Below are positions 1 through 5,163 of a DNA stretch of 10,196 nt, piece after piece (position 1 is the stretch's first letter; each line of letters starts with the position of its first letter). The translations under genes and the position numbers were made by a program. Location: NCBI GenBank assembly GCA_004298295.1, contig SCUH01000348.1, positions 1-10,196 on the forward strand, given 5' to 3'. Under the pieces are notes generated by a model. It saw only the letters and a program-made list of their open reading frames with translations, was not told the origin of the DNA and did not search any database. This stretch comes from Betaproteobacteria bacterium (lineage in GTDB: Bacteria; Pseudomonadota; Gammaproteobacteria; Burkholderiales; SG8-39).

Positions 1-810
1 CAGCGGCTGTTGCAGGACGGCGACCCGGCGTTCATTGCCGAGGCGCTCGCGCTGCCCTCGGAGTCCTTCCTCGCCGAGCAGCTCGAAGTCGTCGACCCGG
101 ACCGGCTGCACGCGGCGCGCGACCGGCTGCGCCGGCGCATCGCCGAGGCGCTCAAGGACGAACTGCTCGCGCTCTATCGCGCCAACGAGGTGCCGGGACC
201 CTATTCGCCCGACGCGGCCGCCATGGGCCGGCGCGCTTTGCGCAACGCCGCCCTCGGTCTGCTGATGGAACTGGGCACGATCGACCTGCGCGCGCTGTGC
301 TACGAGCAATTCGCGCAATCGGACAACATGACCGAGTCGTTCGCCGCGCTCGGCTTCCTCGCCAACTGCGATTGCATCGAGCGCGAGAAGGCGCTCGAAT
401 CTTTCCACGACCGCTGGCGCTCGGAGCCGCTGGTGCTCGACAAGTGGCTCGCGGTGCAGGCGTCCTCGCGCCTGCCGGGAACGCTTGCGCGCGTGCGCGC
501 GCTGCTCGCGCACCCGGCGTTCGACCTCAAGGTGCCGAACAAGGTGTATGCGCTGATCCGCAGCTTCAGCGCCAATCACGTGCGCTTCCACGCCGCCGAC
601 GGCAGCGGCTACGCTTTCCTGGCCGACCAGATCCTGGCGCTCGATCGCTTCAATCCGGCGGTCGGCGCGCGCATGGCGCGCGGCTTCGATCGCTGGAAGA
701 AATTCGATGCCGGCCGCCAGGCGAAGGCGCGCGCGCAGCTCGAGCGCCTGCGCGATGCCGAGGGATTGTCGCGCGACCTCGCCGAGATCGTGACCCGCGC
801 GCTGGCCTGA
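1..810 (+). CDS. pepN: Aminopeptidase N, C-terminal part (5' end outside window)
   Basis: The frame is open from base 1 and ends at a TGA at 808-810, giving 269 visible residues. These match the C-terminal helical (ARM-like) domain of E. coli-type PepN, an M1-family zinc aminopeptidase of the cytoplasm that trims N-terminal residues from peptides. Recognisable blocks, in order: ALALPSESFLAEQ near the start, LADELL-like KDELLALY, the RRALRNAALGLLM segment, SDNMTESFAAL, VLDKWLAVQASS, FHAADGSGYAFLADQI, and the family's ending EIVTRALA. The catalytic HEXXH domain lies upstream of the window, so activity cannot be judged here. The stop is where the family normally ends, so the C-terminus is intact. 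The next gene on the same strand is 85 bp downstream. I am very sure of the family. Confidence 0.96.
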   Translation, partial: QRLLQDGDPAFIAEALALPSESFLAEQLEVVDPDRLHAARDRLRRRIAEALKDELLALYRANEVPGPYSPDAAAMGRRALRNAALGLLMELGTIDLRALCYEQFAQSDNMTESFAALGFLANCDCIEREKALESFHDRWRSEPLVLDKWLAVQASSRLPGTLARVRALLAHPAFDLKVPNKVYALIRSFSANHVRFHAADGSGYAFLADQILALDRFNPAVGARMARGFDRWKKFDAGRQAKARAQLERLRDAEGLSRDLAEIVTRALA

Positions 811-817
811 AGCGGCC

Positions 818-886
818 ATGACCGCGACCGTCGTCGCGATTTTCGCGGTCGCCGCAGGCTGGTTCGCGCTCGCGCATCCGGCGTAG
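818..886 (+). CDS. Possible 22-residue hydrophobic small protein
   Basis: An ATG at 818 opens 22 codons ending at a TAG at 884-886, in the gap between pepN and the NnrU-family gene. Residues 4-19 (from TVVAIFAV to WFALA) are almost entirely hydrophobic and could form one short membrane helix. There is no convincing Shine-Dalgarno sequence (AAGCGG just upstream at best). The DNA also contains an inverted repeat (820-827 with 843-850), so the frame may simply cover a hairpin at the end of the pepN transcript. I do not recognise the peptide, and length and chance make this weak. Confidence 0.2.
   Translation: MTATVVAIFAVAAGWFALAHPA
820..850 (+). other. Inverted repeat downstream of pepN
   Basis: GACCGCGA (820-827) is perfectly complementary to TCGCGGTC (843-850), an 8-bp stem with a 15-nt loop, starting 10 bp after the pepN stop. 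No T-run follows, so it is not a textbook intrinsic terminator. It could protect the mRNA 3' end or slow polymerase. Confidence 0.35.
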
Positions 887-889
887 ACT
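884..889 (+). promoter_or_regulatory. Possible -10 element for a leaderless NnrU-family mRNA
   Basis: TAGACT (4 of 6 to TATAAT) ends 6 bp before the ATG at 896. Transcription from it would start at or next to the start codon. No Shine-Dalgarno sequence is present before that ATG, which fits a leaderless transcript. No good -35 box is visible at the right spacing. Confidence 0.3.
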
Positions 890-895
890 CGCGGC

Positions 896-1570
896 ATGGA
901 TCCCCTCGCCCAGCTCTGCATCGCCACCGCAGCGTTCCTCGGGACGCATTTCGTCGCCAGCACGCCGCTGCGCGCCGCGATCGTGCGCTCCACCGGCGAG
1001 CGCGCCTATCTCGGCCTTTACGTGGTGGCCGCTCTTGCGACGCTCGTTTGGATGGTGCACGCCTACCTCAGGGCGCCGGTCGAGCCGCTCTGGCCAGGGT
1101 TGCGCCTCGTTCCGGTCGTCCTCATGCCGTTCGCCTTCATCCTGGTGGTGGGCGGCCTGCTGCAGAAAAACCCGACCGCGGTCGGGCAGGCGAAGTTTCT
1201 TGCGCAGGAGGACCCGGCGCACGGCATGCTGCGCGTCACGCGCCACCCCGTGATGTGGGCCATCCTCCTGTGGTCCGGCGCGCACGTGCTTGCGCGCGGT
1301 GACCTGAAATCGCTCGTCTTCTTCGGCGGCTTCCTGCTCCTCGCCGCATTGGGGACGCGGCTCATCGACGCGCGCAAAGCGCGCGAAGCCGGCGAGGCGT
1401 GGACGCGCTTCAGCGCCCTGACCTCCAACATCCCGTTCGTCGCCATCGCGCAGGGGCGCAACAGTTTTCGCGCGGGCGAGATCGGGCTGGTGAAGGTTGT
1501 GTTCGGCCTGATCCTTTACGGCGGGACGCTGCTCGCCCACGCCTGGTTGTTCGGCGCACGGCCCTGGTAG
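896..1570 (+). CDS. NnrU family integral membrane protein
   Basis: A 224-residue, strongly hydrophobic protein with about five or six membrane segments (about residues 5-22, 38-58, 70-89, 118-134, 138-155 and 196-218). The order of motifs fits the NnrU family, first described near nitrite and nitric oxide reductase genes in Rhodobacter and related to plant and cyanobacterial zeta-carotene isomerase Z-ISO. Signature pieces are GTHF (16-19), GLLQKNPTAVG (87-97) and RVTRHPVMW (113-121). His18, His117 and His130 lie in or near membrane segments and are candidate haem or metal ligands by analogy with Z-ISO. ATG 896 is chosen because the first membrane segment begins at once and no earlier start fits. 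No denitrification gene is adjacent, so its actual role here is open. The family call is firm; the function is not. Confidence 0.88.
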   Translation: MDPLAQLCIATAAFLGTHFVASTPLRAAIVRSTGERAYLGLYVVAALATLVWMVHAYLRAPVEPLWPGLRLVPVVLMPFAFILVVGGLLQKNPTAVGQAKFLAQEDPAHGMLRVTRHPVMWAILLWSGAHVLARGDLKSLVFFGGFLLLAALGTRLIDARKAREAGEAWTRFSALTSNIPFVAIAQGRNSFRAGEIGLVKVVFGLILYGGTLLAHAWLFGARPW

Positions 1571-1621
1571 TTGCGACCGTTTGTCGAGCAGCAGCTATCG
1601 GCTGAACTGAGACGATTGCGA

Positions 1622-1650
1622 TCTCGCGCATCCATCGCGAGAGAGGAGGA
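1622..1650 (+). promoter_or_regulatory. Hairpin abutting a strong ribosome binding site of the DsrC-like gene
   Basis: TCTCGCG (1622-1628) pairs perfectly with CGCGAGA (1636-1642) around the loop CATCCAT. The stem ends one base before the Shine-Dalgarno stretch AGGAGGA (1644-1650), which lies 3 bp from the ATG at 1654. The ribosome binding site itself is not paired. The hairpin could be an mRNA structure that affects initiation or stability, or a DNA operator half-site pair. Confidence 0.45.
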
Positions 1651-1653
1651 GCC

Positions 1654-1995
1654 ATGGCCGAGCCGGGTGATACTGGCCACGTGCGGTTTCGCTACGCGCC
1701 GCCGGACTGGACGCCGCAGACCGCGTTCGAGATGGCCAAACGCGAAGGGCTCGAACTCGGCGAAGACCATTGGGAAGCTCTGAACGCGTTGCAGGAATAC
1801 TACGCGCGGCATGAAGGCCAGGCGATCAGGCGGCGTGTGCTTCACGATGCACTGGACGAAAAGTTCCACTACAAGGGCGGCCTGCGTTTCCTGTACATGC
1901 TCTTCCCCGGCGGCCCGCTCGCCCAGGGCTGCAGGCTCGCCGGCCTGGAGCCGCCCGCAGGCGCGTTCGATCCAAGCTACGGCAGCGTGGCGTAG
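1654..1995 (+). CDS. DsrC/TusE family protein lacking the C-terminal catalytic cysteine
   Basis: A 113-residue protein with the DsrC/TusE fold signature: EMAKREGLELGEDHWEAL (26-43), LQEYY (46-50), FLYMLFPGGPLAQGCRLAGL (79-98). DsrC and TusE carry sulfur on cysteines in a mobile C-terminal arm, in dissimilatory sulfur metabolism and tRNA 2-thiouridine synthesis respectively. Here Cys93 (the 'CysB' position) is present, but the normally invariant penultimate cysteine ('CysA', in the KPTGCV ending) is Ala104, and the chain runs on for nine residues (FDPSYGSVA) instead of stopping one residue later. It therefore matches neither TusE (CysA only) nor two-cysteine DsrC. A regulatory or otherwise altered relative is likely; DsrC relatives with missing cysteines are known (some named RspA). 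No dsr or tus gene is nearby. The start is fixed by AGGAGGA 3 bp upstream of the ATG. Confidence 0.9.
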   Translation: MAEPGDTGHVRFRYAPPDWTPQTAFEMAKREGLELGEDHWEALNALQEYYARHEGQAIRRRVLHDALDEKFHYKGGLRFLYMLFPGGPLAQGCRLAGLEPPAGAFDPSYGSVA

Positions 1996-2154
1996 CGGGG
2001 CAAGGCTGGTCGCGCCCCAGACGGACGGAGCGTCCTTCTGGTCGACCCTGAACCGACGTTGGCGCGCACCTTCAAAATCGCTAACCGACGTCAATAAAGG
2101 CCCTCCAGGCAAAGCGTAGAGTCATTGGCAGACTCATCCACTGTCGGAGGAGGC
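1996..2154. other. Intergenic region after the DsrC-like gene
   Basis: No convincing gene. Two small inverted repeats are visible: CAGA-C-GGACG (2018-2027) with CGTCC-T-TCTG (2031-2040), a likely 3'-end hairpin without a T-run; and GAGTC (2119-2123) with GACTC (2131-2135) around a 7-nt loop. The region ends in the ribosome binding site CGGAGGAGG (2145-2153). Confidence 0.4.
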
Positions 2155-2223
2155 ATGGGTCAAGTCCTTCACAGGCAGCTCATTTCGGCGGGTGCACCAG
2201 GCGCTAGCCGGGTGATGGGATGA
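2155..2223 (+). CDS. Short upstream reading frame coupled to the binding-protein gene
   Basis: ATG 2155 follows an excellent Shine-Dalgarno sequence (GGAGGAGG, 2146-2153) at only 1-2 bp spacing, and opens 22 codons ending at TGA 2221-2223. That stop overlaps the next gene's start as ATGA (2220-2223), the classic arrangement for translational coupling. The downstream gene has no good ribosome binding site of its own. The peptide is not recognised; its stretch RQLISAGAP faintly resembles the start of signal peptides in the PF04392 binding-protein family, so it may be a relic of a lost paralogue rather than a functional leader peptide. Whether it is translated cannot be told from sequence alone. 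Confidence 0.4.
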   Translation: MGQVLHRQLISAGAPGASRVMG

Positions 2224-3443
2224 TCTTTCGCCGCAAGATCGTCTTGGGATTGGGCGCAAGTGCGCTCGCCGCGCCGCTTGCGCCTTTTGCCCAACAACAA
2301 CCGGTAAGAGTCGCCCGCATTGGATTCCTGATTCCGGCGTCCGCGTCCAGTTACGCGACCCGAGTGGAGGCGCTGCGGGCGGGTTTGCGTGACCTCGGCT
2401 ACTTGGAAGGCAAGCATTTTGCGATCGAGTTCCGCTGGGCGGACGCTGCGCGCCGCTCTACGCGACGGGCATTCGTCGTCGCTGCGGTCGCGTGGTCCGC
2501 GCTCTCCTGGGCGGGGATGGTGCTCGCGCAGGCGAAGCAGCCGATTCTGATCGGATGGCTCCACGCGGAATCGTCAAATGCAGGCGGGCACTTTCTTGCA
2601 GTTTTCAGAGAAGGGATGGCGGCGCTGGGCTGGACGGAAGGTTCGCAATACGTGATCGAAGAGCGCTGGGCGGACGGCCGCGTGGAACGACTGCAACCTT
2701 TGGCCGAGGAGCTGGCGGCGAGGAAGCCTGCGATCATCGTTGCGTCGCCGACGGTCGCCGCGGCTGCCGCGGCCATGGCCGCGCCCAAGACTCCCATCGT
2801 CCAGGGTAACGGCGGCTCCCCGGTGCGCCTGCGGCTCGCGGCGAGCCTTGCGCGGCCGGGCGGCATGGTGACCGGGGTCACCAACATCACCGACGAGGTA
2901 CACGAGAAGTTCCTCGAACTGCTGCGCGCCGCGGCACCGAAACTGCAGCGCATCGGTTTTCTGATTGATCTGAAGTCTCCGCAGTATGCCGCTTACGTGA
3001 AAGATGCACGTCGCGCCGTGGAGCAATACCGCGTTGAAGCGCGTTTCGCTGAAGTGGCCAAATCGCAGGAGCTCGAGCCTGCCATGACGCGTTTGGCGGC
3101 GGAGGGGGTGGATGGGCTTGTGATGTTGCCCGACAGCGGTTTGTTCACCACTGAGCGGCGGCGCATCGTGACTTTCGCGCTGGCGCGGCGCTGGCCGGTC
3201 ATCGCCGGACCGTCGGCCTGGGTCGAAGACGGCGCTCTGCTCAGCTACGGCGCGAATCGCCGAGCCCTCCACCGCCGGGCGGCCCACTACGTGGACCAGA
3301 TATTGAATGGCGCCAAACCGGGCGATTTACCGATCGAGCAGCCGACCAAGTTCGAATTCGTAATTAACCTCAAGACCGCGACCGCGCTCGGACTCACGAT
3401 CCCGCAATCCGTGCTCCTGCGCGCCAACCGGGTGATCGAGTAG
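2220..3443 (+). CDS. ABC transporter substrate-binding protein (PF04392), apparent in-frame chimera of two paralogues
   Basis: A 407-residue periplasmic binding protein of the PF04392 family (usually about 320-330 residues), whose ligand is unknown. Residues 1-27 are a signal peptide (FRRKIVLGLGA...PFAQQQ), followed by the family's RIGFLIP strand (33-39) and the block LRAGLRDLGYLEGKHFAIEF to Asp75. Then, instead of continuing, a second signal-peptide-like stretch begins (82-105: RRAFVVAAV to an LAQA cleavage site), followed by a second copy of the N-terminal module (ILIGWLHAESS 109-119; FREGMAALGWTEGSQYVIEE 129-148) and then a complete remainder (ARKPAIIVASPT; the PGGMVTGVTNI segment; QPTKFEFVINLKTATALGL near the end). 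The two N-terminal blocks share about 12 of 24 residues at an offset of 77 residues. No in-frame start codon precedes the second signal peptide, so the product must initiate at the first. Family call secure; function and export of this form are doubtful. Confidence 0.85.
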   Translation: MIFRRKIVLGLGASALAAPLAPFAQQQPVRVARIGFLIPASASSYATRVEALRAGLRDLGYLEGKHFAIEFRWADAARRSTRRAFVVAAVAWSALSWAGMVLAQAKQPILIGWLHAESSNAGGHFLAVFREGMAALGWTEGSQYVIEERWADGRVERLQPLAEELAARKPAIIVASPTVAAAAAAMAAPKTPIVQGNGGSPVRLRLAASLARPGGMVTGVTNITDEVHEKFLELLRAAAPKLQRIGFLIDLKSPQYAAYVKDARRAVEQYRVEARFAEVAKSQELEPAMTRLAAEGVDGLVMLPDSGLFTTERRRIVTFALARRWPVIAGPSAWVEDGALLSYGANRRALHRRAAHYVDQILNGAKPGDLPIEQPTKFEFVINLKTATALGLTIPQSVLLRANRVIE

Positions 3444-3456
3444 CGGGTATGTGAAT

Positions 3457-3876
3457 TCAAGTCCCAGGCGATCTCCGCAGAATGAGTTTACGCTGCACCC
3501 GTTCGTCGAACCGGGCGACGTTCACCACGACACGCTCGTGCACGCCGTCACCAATTAGTTCCCGTTCGTCGCGTGCCTCGACACGGAAACGGATGCTGCG
3601 CCCTTCGACCGCGATGACCTCGGCGTCTGCAGTGACGCGCATGCCGACGGGTGTCGCCGCGATATGGCGCACATCGAGATGCGTGCCGAGCGACTGGCAG
3701 CCGAACGGCAAGAGGTGCTCAAACGCTGCGAGCGCCGCCGCTTCGATCAGGTTGATCATGACCGGCGTCGCCAGCACGCGCACCTTGCCGCTGCCGATAC
3801 GCGGCGCGGTGTGCTCCTCGCCGACCACAAGCTCCGCCTGCCCGCGCAAACCCGGCGTCACGCTCGAAAGATCCAT
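3457..3876 (-). CDS. FlK-like thioesterase family protein (hotdog fold)
   Basis: A 139-residue protein, the same length as fluoroacetyl-CoA thioesterase FlK, with the same motif order: LATPVMINLIEAA (35-47), SLGTHLDVRHIAATPVG (62-78), VEGRSIRFRVEARD (90-103), IGDGVHERVVVNVARF (108-123). The catalytic residues of FlK (Thr42, Glu50, His76) align with Thr37, Glu45 and His71 at a constant offset of 5; Gly64 and Arg115 also match FlK Gly69 and Arg120. The FlK gate residue Phe36 aligns with Lys31, so fluoroacetyl-CoA specificity is unlikely; a general short acyl-CoA thioesterase is more probable. The ATG at 3876 is preferred over one at 3951, which would overlap the divergent ndh start and add a low-complexity basic tail. 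The stop is 13 bp from the binding-protein stop (convergent). Confidence 0.87.
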   Translation of the reverse strand: MDLSSVTPGLRGQAELVVGEEHTAPRIGSGKVRVLATPVMINLIEAAALAAFEHLLPFGCQSLGTHLDVRHIAATPVGMRVTADAEVIAVEGRSIRFRVEARDERELIGDGVHERVVVNVARFDERVQRKLILRRSPGT

Positions 3877-3884
3877 GTCCGGAC

Positions 3885-3914
3885 TATCATAACGCCGTGA
3901 CGCGGCATGTCCTG
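3885..3914. promoter_or_regulatory. Overlapping divergent -10 elements between the thioesterase gene and ndh
   Basis: On the plus strand TATCAT (3885-3890) ends 6 bp before the ndh GTG at 3897. On the minus strand TATGAT (complement of 3886-3891; 5 of 6 to consensus) lies 9 bp before the thioesterase ATG at 3876, with AGGACA (complement of 3908-3913; 4 of 6 to TTGACA) at a 16-bp spacing. The plus-strand -35 region is poor. The two hexamers overlap by five bases, so the promoters could not be used at the same time. Confidence 0.4.
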
Positions 3915-5147
3915 ATCCTCGGTTGCGGCTTCGGCGGCCTGTTCGCGGCACAGGCCCTGCGACGCGCGCCGGTCCGCATCACCGTGCTGGACCGCGTCAA
4001 TCACCACCTGTTTCAGCCCCTGCTCTACCAGGTCGCCACGGCCGGGCTTTCGGCGCCTGCGATCGCCGCGCCGATCCGCCACATCCTCGCCGCCCAGGAC
4101 AACGCGACCGTGCTGCTGGGCGAAGCGGCGCGCATCGATACAAGCCAGCGCACGGTGCTTCTGGCCGACGGCGAGACGCTCGGCTACGACGAGTTGATCG
4201 TCGCCACGGGCGCCACGCACAGCTATTTCGGCAACGACGCCTGGCGCGCGCATGCGCCGGGGCTGAAGACGCTCGAGGACGCATTCGAGATCCGAAGCCG
4301 CATTCTGCTCGCGTTCGAGCACGCCGAGCGCGAGAGCGACCCCACGCGCCGTGCCGCCTGGCTCACCTTCGTCGTCATCGGCGCCGGCGCCACGGGCGTG
4401 GAGCTCGCCGGCATGCTCGCCGAGATATCGCGCCACACGCTGCACGGCGAATTCCGCCGCATCGACCCGCGCAATGCGCGCGTGGTGCTGGTCGAGGCCG
4501 CCGACCGGATCCTGACCGCGTATCCGCCCGACCTGACGGACAAGGCCAGGCTGCAGCTCGAGCGGCTCGGCGTCACGGTCTGGCTCGGCCGGCGCGTCAC
4601 CGGAGTGGATTCGGGCGGCGTGCAGCTCGGCGACGACCGCATTGCCGCGCGCACCGTCGTCTGGGCCGCGGGCGTCGCCGCCTCGCCGCTCGGCGCGACG
4701 CTGGGCGTTCCGCTCGATCGCGCCGGACGCGTGCTGGTGGAACCGGATCTTTCCGTTCCCGGACACCCGGAGGTGCAGGTGATCGGCGATCTCGCTTCCA
4801 TCCGCGGTCTCGAGCCGCCGGTACCCGGCATTGCGCCCGCGGCCAAGCAGATGGGACAGCGCGCGGCGGAGAACATCCTGCGCCGCCTGCGCGGCGAGGC
4901 GGCCAAGCCGTTCCGTTATCGGGATGCCGGGCTGCTTGCCACCATCGGGCGCAACGCTGCCGTGGCGATGCTCGGGCGCTTCAAGCTGTCAGGCTATCCG
5001 GCGTGGCTGCTGTGGCTCGGGGCGCACATCTTCTTCCTGATCGGATTCAGGAACCGGCTGATCGTGCTGCTCGAATGGGCCTGGTCGTATTGGACGCTGC
5101 AGCGCTACGCGCGCATCGTCGTCGACACCGAGCACCGCGAGGATTGA
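3897..5147 (+). CDS. ndh: Type II NADH dehydrogenase (NDH-2), NADH:quinone oxidoreductase
   Basis: A 416-residue flavoprotein that passes electrons from NADH to membrane quinone without pumping protons. The FAD-binding motif GCGFGG is at 9-14, followed by HHLFQPLLYQVATAGLS (36-52), typical of NDH-2. A conserved VATGATHSYFG follows (102-112). The NADH-binding Rossmann motif GAGATG is at 162-167, with the acidic residue Glu200 ending the next strand (VVLVEA). VIGDLA (295-300) is the second FAD site, and APAAKQMGQ (313-321) is the quinone-site region (related to AQxAxQ). The C-terminal part (LLWLGAHIFFLIGFRNR, 371-387, then EWAWSYWTLQRYAR) is the amphipathic membrane anchor. The GTG start puts the FAD motif at the usual distance; no Shine-Dalgarno is present and a -10-like box lies 6 bp upstream, suggesting a leaderless mRNA. 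It converges on mak with a 16-bp gap. Confidence 0.95.
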   Translation: MTRHVLILGCGFGGLFAAQALRRAPVRITVLDRVNHHLFQPLLYQVATAGLSAPAIAAPIRHILAAQDNATVLLGEAARIDTSQRTVLLADGETLGYDELIVATGATHSYFGNDAWRAHAPGLKTLEDAFEIRSRILLAFEHAERESDPTRRAAWLTFVVIGAGATGVELAGMLAEISRHTLHGEFRRIDPRNARVVLVEAADRILTAYPPDLTDKARLQLERLGVTVWLGRRVTGVDSGGVQLGDDRIAARTVVWAAGVAASPLGATLGVPLDRAGRVLVEPDLSVPGHPEVQVIGDLASIRGLEPPVPGIAPAAKQMGQRAAENILRRLRGEAAKPFRYRDAGLLATIGRNAAVAMLGRFKLSGYPAWLLWLGAHIFFLIGFRNRLIVLLEWAWSYWTLQRYARIVVDTEHRED

Positions 5148-5163
5148 CGCCGCGGCGCATCGA

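Noticed and set aside
650..1540. Long minus-strand open frame opposite the end of pepN and the NnrU-family gene
   Set aside because: The translation is rich in Arg, His, Glu and Gly with no family motif, as expected for the antisense of G+C-rich coding DNA; the plus-strand genes it covers are clearly real.
2574..3287. Minus-strand open frame opposite the binding-protein gene
   Set aside because: Low-complexity basic translation without a domain, no ribosome binding site, and it lies wholly within a recognised plus-strand protein.
3877..3951. Longer N-terminus for the thioesterase from ATG 3951
   Set aside because: It would add 25 Arg/Ser-rich residues overlapping the start of ndh; the ATG at 3876 gives the same length as FlK.
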